NCBI GenBank assembly: GCA_030549335.1
Contig: CM060190.1
Span: 63,440,118-63,504,117 of the forward strand
DNA: 64,000 nt
Direction of reading: 5' to 3'
Source: Pontederia crassipes
Lineage: Eukaryota > Streptophyta > Magnoliopsida > Commelinales > Pontederiaceae
The position numbers and the translations under genes are program-made. Under the pieces are notes generated by a model. It did not search any database. It saw nothing but the letters and a program-made list of their open reading frames with translations, and had not been told where the DNA came from. Every line of letters starts with the position of its first letter. Position 1 is the stretch's first letter. Below are positions 47,345-60,099 of the stretch, in pieces.

Positions 47345-47656
47345 TCACATGGAGAGAAAGTTAGGAGAAGAGCAGGTGACGAGGGAGAAAGCCTCCGGGA
47401 CGCCGCCGAAGGGGCGGCTGGCGATGATGGTCGGGCGGGAAGGCGAGGAACGGCGCAGGTTCGTGGTGCCGGTCGCGCGCGTGAACCACCCGCTCTCGTA
47501 GAGTTGCTGCAGGAGGCTGAGTAGGAGTACGGGTTCGGACAGGAGGGGGTCCTCGTCATCCCATGCAGCGTCGAACGCTTCCGCCAAGTGCAGCGCGCCA
47601 TCGGCCGCAACGGCGGCAGCGACGGCGTCGCGGCTGAGCGCCATGGCGGTCGCCAT
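47345..47656 (-). CDS. Small GC-rich hypothetical protein
   Basis: A frame of 103 codons starting MATAMALSRDAVAAAVAADG with an acidic leucine-rich middle (WDDEDPLLSEPVLLLSLLQQ) and a plain hydrophilic end. I do not recognise a family. The GC-rich island in AT-rich DNA and the ordinary amino-acid mix of its first 60 residues argue for a coding origin; the overlapping minus-strand frame 47610-47197 is arginine/proline/serine-rich and looks like a shadow, as does a plus-strand frame. The second Met (position 5) is an equally good start. Role unknown. Confidence 0.4.
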   Translation of the reverse strand: MATAMALSRDAVAAAVAADGALHLAEAFDAAWDDEDPLLSEPVLLLSLLQQLYESGWFTRATGTTNLRRSSPSRPTIIASRPFGGVPEAFSLVTCSSPNFLSM

Positions 47657-48929
47657 CTTCCTCGTCTTGCTGCCTGCTTCTGACCGTGATGGAGTATTGT
47701 TTCTTCTTCTCTTGTTATTATGTTTTTTGGAGACTAATCAGCGAATTAGATGTTGGAATGACGCCGACGACGATCAAAAGAGTAGTATTACTATTACTAT
47801 TATGGACTCCCTAACATGTAATGATGACGTTCTTAGTCATTATTTTGATGCACTACTTTACTATTACTAATATCAGATTGATTAATGTTTTTTTTTTCTT
47901 TCCCAGTGTCAGCCTTCAGATTGTATCTGCCTTTTAATCTGTTTGGAGATCTTTTAAACAAGGTTCCTTATTTGATTAGATCACTTTCTTCGAGATTCTG
48001 ATATCTTCTGTGCTCTGTTAGCTTGGGATGTTTGCTTAATTTTAAGTCTGCGTGCATGGTCCATGCATGTTGCGATTATTAGACCAGAGACAAATATTTA
48101 AGGTTCGCATACGAACGATGATAAATCCCCCTAATTTTTATGGATTCGGAGCCCGCTCCTCGCTTAGGTGGGGATGAAAAAAAAAATCACTCCAAAATTA
48201 ATAATTTAATTTGGAGATTGAAGCGGGTTCGACACTCTCGATATGCATATACTTAATATATTATTCTTTTATTTTAATTTGAACTCTTAGATTTATAACT
48301 AAAATTCTAAATTATGATCATTGCAAAATCCCAATTCCCCGTTGCCTAGCCACACGATTTTTCGCCTTTTCGTTGCCTAGCCACACGATGTTTCGTTGCC
48401 TAGCCACACGATTTTGTTGAAATCCCTGACGGAATAAGGACATTTAGTAGTTTACATATAAAAAGCGCATCCATATACATGTGCCATCACTCACTCACAA
48501 CTATGATTGTTAGTTCATTGGCGATGAGATTATTTTCTTTATAGTTTTTTTTTCTGTTTCTCAACATGGGTTTTGTGGTTACCCTATGTGGTTCAGGATG
48601 ATTCTGCGGAATATTTTGTTGTAGTACTTTGTTTATTTTAGCTGAATGAACAAAGCTCTAATGCTTTTGAAACACAAGCACCATTTTTACATGCGATTGA
48701 ACTTTTGTTTTAGACCCTCTTTCTAGGGACTTTTCATGGCAAAAAGTTGTGATGGCAATAAGTATTATTCTTGTTCATTTTCGCACGGCGCTGTTTTGTC
48801 ATGTCATGGGTGTTGTTTATTCCTGATGCTTAGTACTCGAATTTATTTTTCGAGTGTAGACTCAGTGCTAACCGTACTTTGTTGCATGGACAAAAGTCAC
48901 AAAACCTTTCCATTCAAAGTAAAAAATTG
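47657..48929. other. Spacer between the small frame and LINE 1
   Basis: Contains the presumed promoter side of the minus-strand frame, a CGTTGCCTAGCCACACGAT word repeated three times at 48341-48412, and otherwise unremarkable AT-rich sequence. Confidence 0.5.
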
Positions 48930-51900
48930 CGCAGGCAAGTAGACCATCTTTCAACCTCGGGCTAGCAACGCTGGATTTCAATAAATGAAAATTCTTTCGT
49001 GAAATTGTCGAGGGGCTCTATGTAGTCGTGTCCGGGACCGTCTCGTCGATCAAATCAGAGAGCATAGACCGGGTTTACTTATTTTGCAGAAAACACATAC
49101 AACTGTTGAATCAACGCTCGCTGTTATCCGTCGCCTTGGTAAGAATTGAAACCATTCTACTGCCCCAGGTACCTCCGTCTCTGGTGGCATAATTTTAGCA
49201 TGGTCAACTTCAAAAGTTATTAAAGTAACGCAAATTGCCACTTCTTCTCAATTATTACATGCTGTTATAATCGTGGACTCTTTCACTTTTCTCCTTACTT
49301 ATGTGTATGCTAGTACTTCACCGACTATTGGAATGAACTTATGGCAGGAATTAACTAAATTTAATACAATGGATTTCCCTTGGGCATTAATTGGAGACTT
49401 TAATTCTTCCTTACATCCTTCTGACAAGAAAGGGGGCGGCCTTTTATGCTCACTAGATCTATCCAAAAACTTAGGCATCTTATGGACACTCATGGATTAT
49501 TGATACACCTATAACTGTAGTTCAATTCACGTGGTGTAATAATAGGAGGGGACTGGTCAGAATCTGGTGTAGATTTGATAGACTTCTCATTAACTCACAT
49601 TGGATTATCAAATTCCCATCTTTAGCCCTTTACTCTCTACCTTGTTGCTCATCTGATCACAATCTTATTCTCTTCAATTCTAATTTCAGAATAAAAAAAC
49701 CATAGCATTTTAAATACGAGGTCTTTTGGCTTGAATACCCTGAAATAAGGCAGATTGTTACTGATATTTGGAATAAAAGAACCCCTAACTCGTCCATTCA
49801 TAAATCACTAAATGAGGTAAAACATAAGACACTACTATGGAACAAACATCACCTTGGCAACCTCGAATCTAAGGCCCTTGATCTTAGAAATCAAATCATT
49901 ACTCTAGAATTAAAAGATGAATCTATTGGACTTAATGATCATGAACTTGATAAGTTAAGATCCCTCTATCACCATCATGTATACTGAGACAAATCAATCT
50001 AGAGAGAAATGAATAAAAGATGGAGACAAAAACACAACATTTTTTCATTTAAGCTCAATGATCAAATACAAGAACAATCCCATCCAATCAATTGAAACGG
50101 ATTCTGAAAACAAGCTTGATAATGACAACGATATCATGAATGCTTTTATTGACTATTATAGAAATCTCTGGAAATGCAATACCGATCCTCAAATTTCCAT
50201 ATCATCCTGGCCTTCTTTTCATACATGGTATGGCCAATTATCCGCCCCAATTACTGATAAAGAAATTCTCAATGGTTTTTGGTCTTTGGCCCTTGGGAAG
50301 GCTCCGGGGGGTTTCACTTTAGAATTCTACAAGACTAACTAGGCACAATTGGCCCTGACATAGATACTGAAATTAAAAAATTCTTCAATACCAAAATATT
50401 ACCTAAAAAATGGACCCTCACATCACTGATCTTCATTTCAAAAAAGCCTAATCCCACCAAAGTTACTAATTTCAGGCCCATTGCACTATGTAACATTATT
50501 TATAGAATCATATATAAAATTCTTGCTCTCAAGCTAAAACCTACTCTTGATAGCATCATTGATAGATGCCAATCTGCCTTCCTGCCTGCCATGATAATAT
50601 CTTACTCAGTTAGGAGATTGCTCACTCCATGAATCGTGGGAGGAGGAAAACTATGATTATTAAAGCAGATACGCACAAAACTTTTGATAGAGTCAGTTGG
50701 CATGCAATCAGAACCACCCTCACCTGCATGAACTTCCCTTCAATTTTCATTGATTGGATCATGGCTTGTGTTACATCCCCTTCTTTTCTTTCCATATCAA
50801 TAGAACTCCATCCTCTTACTTTAAAAGCTATTGTGGTATCAGACAGGGTGATCCCCTCTTCCCCTGCCTCTTTATCACAATTACTCAAGTGTTAACCACC
50901 TTGATGAACAATGTTGTACTTAGTTCTGAGTTAATTTTCTTCTCCTTAAACAACTTCTCATTGAGTCACATGTTATATGCTGATGATCTATTGATTACTA
51001 TTGTTGCCAATATTAAAAATTGCAAATGCCTAAAAGCCATACTCACACTATATTACAATCTCACAAACTAGATGATCAATCCCATGAAATCTGAAGCATA
51101 CCTGCCGAGATCTCTAAATAATAGAAGAAAACAAAGGATTATTGCCAACCTTGGTATTGTGTAGGGGCACCTCCCCTTTAATTATTTTGGTGCTTTAATA
51201 TCCAACAAATACATTACAATTTCTCAGTAGCGTGCTCTTTTTGATAAAATTGTCACTCGTATCAATGGTTGGAGGGATAGTGTACTAAACATGGCTGGTA
51301 GAGTAATCTTGATCAACTCTGTTCTTAGCACTATTTCAAATTATGCTATGGGGGCAATGTACATTGCTGACGACCTTCTTATGACCCTTAGAAGCAAGCT
51401 AGGGGTTTTCTATGGAACAATAGTAGGAATAGTAAAGGTCCTCATTTAGTTGCTTGGAACACCATTCAAAAATCACGGTAGGAGGAAGGTCTGGGGATTA
51501 GAAATTTACATTATGTCAAAGCTGTTTTGTTAGCCAAACGTGTTCTCAGTCTTTTGAACAATGAACATAATCCTTGGGTTCATTTGGTCAATGCTAAATA
51601 TCAGCACATTCACCCTTGGTCTCTTCCTAGCACCACCCAACCTACCTCTTGGTGCTGGAAGCTTATACTCAAAGTCCAACGAGAAATTAAATTTGGTCTT
51701 AAAATGCACATTGGAAATGGCTGCTCAACAAATGTTATTCATGACCCTTGGTTGTTCTGTATACCTCTAAACTTAATGCCTACCTATGAAGGTAAGTGAC
51801 TTTATCTTAGATACTGGACAGTGGAATATGCATCTTCTAACATTGGCTTTTGGTCCTCCCCTGGTTGCTTCTATTTTAAATATCTTTCTTTCACCTATCG

Positions 51901-53008
51901 CCAATGATGATAAGTGGTTTTGGGTCCATGACCCTCTTGGCAGAGTCTCTGCCAAATCTATCACTCTTTATGCTGCCAACACTCTCCACCTCAGTCTGGA
52001 CGGCCCATCTGGAACCTTATATGAAAACTCAGAATTACTCAGAAAGTTAAAATTTTATTATGGAAACTTCTCCATTGTAGACTGCCTACGCTTGCTTGGT
52101 TTGCAAATTTCAACCTAAATCATAACCCATTATGCACGATTTGTGGTCTTCATTCCGAAACAATTCAACACCTGTTTTTTTAATGCACTGATGCTAGAAA
52201 TTTCTGCATACTTTTACAATCTAAGTTGAACTATAACTTCCAATTTTTTTACTGTTGGCACTGTGGTGACTGGATGCATGAGGGTTCGACCTTGATGACA
52301 GTTCTAGAAATATCTTGTTATCCCTTATTGTCTTTTCTCTCTGGGCACTTTAGAAGAGACATAATGAGTCCCATTTTGATTCCAGACGGGCACTTTGGAC
52401 ACGTGTTCTGGCCTGGTATTCGGAGTATGCGAATTACCATAATTCTAAGGCACATAACCACACATGCGCACCTCTTATTCCCCTGGACATCCCTTTTGTC
52501 CAATGGGAGCCCTCGCCCTATTCCTGGGTCAAGATCAATTTCGATGGCTCACTTTGTCATCGGACCTTGACAACTGGTGCAGAGTTTATTATCCGAGATG
52601 CTAATGCAAACTTCATTTATGCAGGTGTATCACCTTACGATCATCCTATAGGCGGAGGCATGTGCTGCTCTTCTGGGTCTGCGAGCTTCCTGGAGGCGTT
52701 GCTTCCGGCGAATCATTCTCGAATCTGATTCTTCAACGCTGATTGATGCTATCAACGGAAATGTGGGCATACCGTGGCATATTTGGACAATTATGAAGGA
52801 GATTCATCACTTACTGTCACTTTTTGAACATACGAAATGTATACATTGTCCTAGAACTTGTAACCGTGCCGCTGATCATCTCACAAAACTATCTAGATCT
52901 ACTTCTCATGATATTTTTTGGGATGCAAATCCCCCGCAGGATTTGCATATGTTTTTGTACAATGACCGTTATGGTCATTTAACTTAATATAATCAAGTTT
53001 TCATTAAA
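48930..53008 (+). mobile_element. LINE 1: 5'-truncated, decayed L1-type LINE
   Basis: Starts with the last codons of ORF1 (RASNAGFQ, then TAA directly abutting the ORF2 ATG at 48985). ORF2 shows endonuclease (MKILS..NCRGAL at the start; WALIGDFNSSLHP near 49380), reverse transcriptase (FDRVSW near 50690, GIRQGDP-like near 50835 and YADDLL near 50980), the zinc motif CxxC near 52140 and RNase H (KINFDGS near 52530, NRAADHLTK near 52865), ending TAA at about 52987 and an A-rich tail. Many stops and frame changes, the first in codon 6 of ORF2, show it is dead. Plant L1 elements copy their RNA by target-primed reverse transcription. No clear target duplication could be matched. Confidence 0.85.
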
Positions 53009-53723
53009 AAAAAGTAACATAAGAAAAAAAATAAACTAGAATCTTTATCGTGTTGTTCAATTGGATAAATTTCATTAAATCTTATCGGACTTTATCTTTT
53101 TTTTTCAACTATGTTCTCAAATATTACTTTGTAATGAGATTGTCATTCGATACTATTAACTTATTATTATTATTTGGTTAGATCTCAATGTCTGAAAAAA
53201 TGGTGCTGACAATCCAATTTAAAAAATAAAAAGGCTCCCCTCGGTGTTTTGACGACGAACGTTGCTAGTGAAGAGGGGGGCAATGGCTTCTCGCTGGTGA
53301 AGTATGCGTTGAGGGGGGGGGGCACTCAAAACTTGTATCTTCCTCATCTCCAAACAATAAGAAAAAGAAGAAAGAATATGCACGATAAGAGTGATCAAAG
53401 AACAAGAGCACAAATGAGTAAGAAAAAAAAGCTCAAACGTAAATCAAGCAAGTAATAGGTGAGGTGTGGCACATCCTTGTGCACGTACTCACCAGCTTCA
53501 TATTCATGTCCATGACCGACCTAGCCTCCCTTCCTTCGATGACACTCCTCAAAGGAACTCATTGCCGACAGTCACGCTGCCCTAGTGGTCGAACGAGCTC
53601 ACTAACGTCAACTTCAACATGACCTTGTTGGCCTTCATCGCGTCGATAATCACGTGCCAAGAGGGAGCAATGCTCCCTCTCCACGCTTCTCTGATGACGT
53701 CACACCTATCATTGTTTGCTCTG
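53009..53723. other. Spacer before the solo LTR
   Basis: Has a G-rich patch at 53270-53320, a lysine-coding A-rich patch and a GC-rich block at 53460-53700. No family recognised and no frame worth calling. Confidence 0.4.
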
Positions 53724-54829
53724 TGTAGCATCCTAAAATTTTGTGAAAATTAAAAACTTTATTAATTTATATTTTCGACTCACCGGACGATCAAAATATT
53801 TTTGAGCGTTCGGTGCACAGCCGCCAGATTTTAAATAAGAAGTCAAATCAAACTCTGACTCCTTTTTCACACAACCTTTGAAATTTCATGCAACCCCTTC
53901 ATATTCATGACTCTTGGAATTGTGGGATATAAAGTTTCAACTTCACTTCCTTTGTAAGCCAAGCCACATCTCATTTGCACCCTTTCACTTCATCTTCTCA
54001 TTCTTTTCTCTTCTACCATTCTTCTTGTGTAGTACTCCATTGCTTGACTTTTGGAGAGGGATTCACAAGCGTTGATCATGAAAGAGGACAAGGAGGAAGG
54101 AAAAGGAAAGACTAGAGCTTCATCCATCGAAGAAAATAATAAAAAATTAGTCTAAAAGGTGTGTTAACGAAATATAGGTTATAAGGATTTTTCATAAAGT
54201 TTAGCACATTGTTCTAAGGATCTTTTAGGCTTAGAATCATGCCAGGAAGATGATAGTTTAATGCCTTAGATAGCTATGATGATATGCATATTGCCAAGTT
54301 ACTAGTAATGATGCTTAAATTTGATGTTAGCATGCCGAAATGATTGTTGTCATGAACGTTTAAAAAGATTATGATATGTTATGAGATGATTTTTGGTACT
54401 TAATGTCATGCATGCTTAGGGTCTTGAGTGTTCAGATTTTCAGATCATGATGATGACATGTTTAGGAATGATTATGTTAAAGGTTGATACTATTCATTAC
54501 TTTGCATTATGGGATTGATATAAATAGACTTACTTTATCATTACTCATGAATTGATAGTGATGAAAATGTTTATCACAGTTGCTGAAATGTTAAAGCATG
54601 ATCACATGAAAATAATGCATGTTATGAAAATGAGAATTATTATGATGTTTCATATTTATTGTGATGCATATGATGAAATTATGGATTATGAATCAATACC
54701 ACATCCCTCTTTTGTTAGTTAATATTAGACATACTTTGGATTGATTATAGAATGTTATGTTTCAAAAACTGGTTGAAAACATAAGGACCCTGCAATGACC
54801 TGTGGTTCTGTCCAATAGGAGCGGTCAAC

Positions 54830-55210
54830 CGATCTTGGATCGGACGCCCATTATCGACCCGACAGAAGATAAAGGACTATCATAACGGATGACCAAACTT
54901 CTTTCGGGTGTCCCCTCTGATATTTCGATAATGATATTGGTCGATCGACCGACTCAATCGATCGACTAATAAATGTTGATTATGCGACTTTCGAGTGATC
55001 GAAAGTTCCAGGCCGAGAACTCTCAATTCTATCCAAGGAAGAATCAAACGATCTTCGACCTTTTGGACGTTCGATTTGCGCCCGGCCTTGAAATGGTCGA
55101 GCGACATGTTATGATCAAGCGATCGCTCGACTATCAGACGCTCGATGATTCTTATGAATCGGATGACTGCTCGACTTTCGGACGTCCATCATTCTATGTC
55201 CACTTTCGGA
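54830..55210. repeat. CGATC/TCGAC motif cluster in the solo LTR
   Basis: Many near-copies of CGATCGAC, TCGACTTTCG and GGACGTCCA-like words occur within 380 bp, in both orientations and at irregular spacing, in otherwise AT-rich DNA. Position in the LTR corresponds loosely to the motif block of the Tekay LTR. Confidence 0.55.
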
Positions 55211-55235
55211 CGTCCAAAAGTGGACATAGAATGAT
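55188..55235. repeat. Perfect 19-bp hairpin in the solo LTR
   Basis: ATCATTCTATGTCCACTTT (55188-55206) and its exact complement (55217-55235) are separated by ten bases, CGGACGTCCA. Confidence 0.9.
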
Positions 55236-56436
55236 CTTAAACATAGGATAATATAATGATTTGCTCTTATCCACCTGATTGTTTTCCACACCCCAAGTTT
55301 ATGAACATCAACCTAGAGCCAATCTTGCTCCCCAAAAGTTTTGATTGATTCTTATGATCAAAAGATAGGTCAATAGGTTAATAAAGATAAAAGATTATAT
55401 GAAGAAAATGTCATGCTTACTTGCCCTTGGGTAAGGTCCATTCTCCTACTATCTACGAATGTTTCCGACTTAAGCGAGATCATTTATACAGCTATTGCCG
55501 CCTTAGCGAGGTCACCCATCCCCTTTTGGGGCATCATCGTGGTACTAATCCTTCACCGACCCATGTTATAGTTAAGTAATTGCATGTTGTGTGTGCATGA
55601 TATCTAAAGAGATGGATAGCTCTTCTAATTCATGGATAAGATGAAAAATGAATGAACGGACTATGTCTACATGAATATGAATATGAACATGAAAGAAAGT
55701 AAAAAGAGAATGGAACAATGAATGATTATGCATTTCCAATGTAAAGATGAATGCTCTCATGAGCCATGTTATTGATCATTGATGATAACATTTTCCCATC
55801 ATAGTCCATGAATGAAATGAATTAAAGCAAAGATATTGCATGACATAATGAAATGAATAAATCATTGTTCTATACATGATGATCACCATGTTTTCTTATG
55901 GTATTGTTTATGAATTATTACCATGCTCATACTTTTTTAATCATCTTTATGACTCATATGTTGTCACATTTAGCCTTGTGCTAACGGAAGGTTTCTCCTC
56001 CCCTATGTTGATTCCCACATGTACTTGATTTACCTATCATGCTCGGTTGTTATGTGTGCGGAGACCCATGCTCGGATGGTGTGTGTGCACATGGATATAG
56101 TAGTTGGGCTTTACTATTTTATGCCATCAAGTTGTACATGAGACCTATATGCATTTTGTATTATGGCATGGTCCATGGACACCTTATTATGTTTTGTGAT
56201 GTAGTTATTATGTTAGCGAGCTTCCGCATTACATACCCAGATTTATGAACTATTATTTATTCAGCTTTTGTGCTTATGTTTTAAAAGTTGTATATTTTAA
56301 TTCCTTAAGTTGTGGCATCATTCTTGACCACCTTGGTCAACGAAAGGGTCAATTTGATCGAAGGAAAGAAGAATATCACAGTACCGCTCCGAGAGGAGAT
56401 TTCGTCACATGACGGGTCAAATTTTGGGATGTTACA

Positions 56437-57215
56437 CTGTCGGTATCCCACATTGCCATTTTCCGAAGAGGGAGGCGTGACTACCATCAAGCAAAATGTT
56501 GGTGTAGTTCGAGTTGCCAATTTGTGCTCCATTGTCATTTCTTCCTCGAGCCAGATATGCGTCATGGTATCGCGCTTTACCTCAGGCACCATGAGCGGCA
56601 CCATAGGTGCCATCCTGAATGCAGACTTGTTGTCCATGATGATGGTGCCACATTCAATGGTGACAGGCTCGAACTTATGGTAATTGTTGGAAGTTATCAC
56701 ACCATCTCTTGCATCGTCATTTCTAGCCTTGTCATCATCTCCGGCAGATGCCAAGTGTTGCATAATTCCATCATTTTATGTTTTGTAGCAAGTAGTTAAC
56801 AGTTGTAATACCGACTTCTACGTACTAGTTCACTTGTAACAACTAGTTTAGTATGCCAACTTGTCACGGGGTCATTTTTTGCTCGACCGACCCGTGCGGC
56901 GCCTAGACGTGCTCAACGTCTAGGCAAGCTCTTTTAAGCGCTTTGCGGAAGCTTGCTTATGCCACTTTTTGTATGTCACAACTTTTGGGACGCACGGTTC
57001 CGAGCGGACGCTTCTTCGGTGGAGGCGTTTGTGAGCAAACGGGCACCTCGGCGTAACGCTCGATCGCTTGGGACGCTTTGGGATGCTCTTTTGTGGGTTG
57101 CCACCCCACGTTTAAGGCACGATACTAGATTTAGGAAAACTTAAAATCTTTGTTGAATAAATAGGAATGATTACAACGCTTCATGGGAGTAGGTGTTGTG
57201 TGTGTCTCTTATAAT
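56437..57215. other. Spacer with unrecognised GC-rich sequence
   Basis: A frame of about 150 codons on the minus strand (56763-56305), partly within the solo LTR, matches nothing known. At 56901-56925 there is a perfect 10-bp palindrome pair, GCCTAGACGT and ACGTCTAGGC, in a GC-rich block (56870-57120) that looks like part of an unidentified repeat. Confidence 0.4.
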
Positions 57216-57595
57216 TAGGGGTGTTCATCGGATCGACCCGTGAACCCTATGACCCTGACCTGAACCAGTTTGGGTCAGGTCGGACTCGGTCCGATCCAAA
57301 GTTGACTCAACCATAGGTCGAGTTGGGTATAAGTTGAATTTTTTCAACCCGAGTCGACCCGATCCGATTGACCCATTTTTTAATTAAAATTAAGCTTATA
57401 TTTAATATATTTTTTTTTAAAATAAAATATTTTAAGTGTAGAAATAATATTAAATAGTTGGAAAACTTATTTTATGCTTTAAAATAAATATTAACAATTA
57501 TTTTTAATATTAAATAAATATAAAATAGTGATAGAAAAATTAAAAAAAATTGATCGAGTCGAATTTATTCACGGGTTGGGTTGTGGACAACCCTA
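57216..57595. mobile_element. 380-bp non-autonomous hAT-like element
   Basis: Starts TAGGGGTGTTCATCGGATCG and ends GGGTTGTGGACAACCCTA, imperfect inverted ends of about 28 bp that both reach an ACCCGTGAA word. Flanking 8-mers CTTATAAT and CGTGTAAT agree in six of eight positions, the target size of hAT elements. AT-rich noncoding interior. Confidence 0.6.
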
Positions 57596-58250
57596 CGTGT
57601 AATCACTTTACTTTTGAATAGAATATTCATTTTCCATCTTCTTCCTTATGCTTCCGCCGCCTACATTTTTTTTTCTTTCTCTTCTCTCTCGACAATCTCT
57701 CTCCGACGACTTCACCATCGGAGTTCGGTCATGAATCTTGACACTAATGGGGTCCTCGACGTTGAAGAGGGTGATGTTAATGTTATCAAAGCTATTGGCT
57801 CAAATTCCTCAATGTATACTCACGGTCCTCGAAGGTGATTCACTTGTTAGTGGAGCGACGACTGGCGAGCATTTTGATGCTCCGGTGGAAAGCTCGCTGA
57901 GAAACTCCTGGCGAATGGCTCCCATGATGCTCACCACTGCAATTGACAGTGTGTCTTCCTAAAGTTGCCCCCTTTTCGCCAATGTGGAGGGGGGCATCAT
58001 CTCCCTCTTTGCGGGTGGCCCTCACCAAAAGGAACACACAAGGCTCTTTTATTTTTATATTATTTTATTTCTTTTATGTGTGCTATGTAAGCGGACAAAT
58101 CCACAAACTGATGATATCCAAATAAAGTATGATGAATGAAATAAGTTAAAAGTTGAAAGACAATTTGATTAAAAGAAGTTTGAGAAGAATGTACCTATCC
58201 ATGCATTTGAACCAGAAAAACCCTCTCATAATGGCTAACTGAGCGTAGCT
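57596..58250. other. Spacer before LINE 2
   Basis: A frame of 85 codons (57581-57838) begins in the preceding element and shows no domain. CT-rich stretch at 57665-57710. No gene supported. Confidence 0.4.
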
Positions 58251-58264
58251 GTTCCCCGTCTCTA

Positions 58265-60099
58265 ATGCCTATGACGGAGATCTCCTCCCCTTACCCAATC
58301 CACAGAAAAGCACCACGACCAAATGAGGCCTTTTGATCCCCTTTGCCACCCGAGCCTCCAAGAGCATCAGCATTGACAGCTCGTGTTCCTGCTTCTGTGC
58401 CTCCGTCGCCACTGGAGCAAACACAATCATCATGGGCGAATGTCATCCGCAAAAGGGACACGACGCCCACAAATACAATCAATGTTGCCGAATCAGTTAA
58501 GAAGTATCAAAGAAGCTATCACTAAAGAAGTCGAAATTCCTATAGAAGATGTCATTCAATCTGCGGGAGAACTAGATGATTGTCTCATTGCTCGCTTCTC
58601 CGACGATATGGAAATTGTTGCCCTTTTTCGGAGAGACTTGCCTCAGCTCTGGCAACTATCTGGAGTCCTAAGGATTATTGAGAATGGAAGCTTTCACTTG
58701 CTGTTCAGATTCGCATCCAGAGCAGAGCGTATGCACGTCTTAATAGGAGGGCCATGGTCCATGGCCGGAAACATCCTACAGATGGTTGTGCCATGCTCAT
58801 TTTTTCGGCCTGAGGAGGAACATCTCACCTCATCTCCAGGCTGGGTGCGGCTCCCAGGTCTCCCTTTCGAGCTACGCAACACTGATGCTGTGATTCGCAT
58901 TACTCGCTATTTCGGCCCTCTGCTCCGAGTGGATGATATTAGAGATGACAGAGACTACATTCGCTTCTGCATCAACATTATCGAACCTCACCAGTAAAAC
59001 AGGGAATATGAGTTAAGATCCCAGATGGAAAACGCTACTTCCAACGGGTCATCTATGAACACATGCATGTCCTTTGTTTTTGTTGTGGCACACCGGGGCA
59101 TCGTCTGGACTCCTGCCCGCTACGATCGGCATTGGACGATTCAGTGTCAACAGAACCAAATGACCATCGACACGTACTTCTGTATAGGCCGTGGCTGGAG
59201 CACCAAGAGAGGCCACTATCTCAACTTGTGATCGTGTCCGACGGCCACCGGCACGGCCACCGTTGCAACCGTGTGTCCCGGACCTCAACGGCCCCGGCCT
59301 GGAACCCCCTCATCCGTACATAAACTAGAGAAGCAACGGTCGGATTCCCCGATCAACTGAGCAATGGTCGGATCTGGATCTAAACAACCTAGATTTTTCA
59401 AGGATGGCGCCATGTACGGAGACACAGGGGATTACGGAATCCACACCGCTCACCTCAAGTCCACTGCATCCCCAGCACACACGTGTCGAGATGCCTCACC
59501 TGATAAATACGAACCCGGTCATCATACAGATTAATGAAGATGTACAACCAAATAACATAAGGCAGGAGCTGGAGACACGTGCCCCTCAAACCACTAACCA
59601 AATCTCCACCGTCCACATGATGTCGCACGATGCTGATCAGCTGCCAAGTGGAGGAGCCACACCTTTAGGGTTGGAGACTATGGAAGAAATTGGGCAGTTG
59701 TCTGCCCCCAAACCCCCGCCGCCTGTGATCCTAAGGAATGCTCATCAGGGTGAAACAACTGAAGTGCAAGAACGACACCTAGGCCTCGTGTCACAAGTGT
59801 TGCAGAGCTTCGCTCTACCATCTCGCAACCCGATGGATGCAACTACTGCTACACCGGCAACATTAGAAGATGAATCAGTGGACGCAGATCTCATTCCAAC
59901 CCCATGGACATGGAAAAAGGCTTCTCCGCGTAGAAGAAGGGTGGCAGCATCTACTCCAAACCTGCAGCTTTGCCCCAGCAAAAACACTAGAAAAGGAACA
60001 ACAAAAGGTAAGCGTAAATCTGCCAAGTCAAACGAAAACTTACATAATACCATGTTTGTGCAGGATCTGACCCTTGCGCAACCTTCGGGGATTGAATGA
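58265..60099 (+). pseudogene. ORF1 of LINE 2 (DUF4283 and zinc knuckle)
   Basis: Begins MPMTEISSPYP at 58265 and carries the SWANVIR word typical of these ORF1 proteins, then a DUF4283 domain (about 58530-58985, with RIIENGSFHLLFRF and the GPWSMAGN word), and a CCHC knuckle C-x2-C-x4-H-x4-C at 59075-59116 (start CFCCGTPGH). A long Pro/Thr-rich tail follows to TGA at 60097-60099. Frame changes lie near 58500 and 58995 and stops near 58345 and 59322. ORF1 binds the LINE RNA. Confidence 0.8.

Larger units (their letters stand above)
53724..56436 (+). mobile_element. Solo LTR of a gypsy-type element
   Basis: 2,713 bp beginning TGTAGCATCCTAAAATTTTG and ending CAAATTTTGGGATGTTACA, inverted matches of the TGTAACATCCC type usual in plant gypsy LTRs. 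No primer site follows its right end and no purine tract precedes its left end, so internal parts appear lost by LTR-LTR recombination. The layout of the last 500 bp (GCTAACGGAAGGTTTCTCCT near 55980) parallels the Tekay LTR at 8920-8945. The flanks CTCTG and CTGTC match 3 of 5, a worn target duplication. Old. Confidence 0.7.

Noticed and set aside
48341-48412. Three copies of CGTTGCCTAGCCACACGAT as a regulatory array
   Set aside because: Short, closely spaced copies explained by local duplication; no gene start nearby to regulate.
56305-56763. 152-codon minus-strand frame overlapping the solo LTR end
   Set aside because: It starts in the flank and runs into the LTR, and shows no domain; treated as chance.
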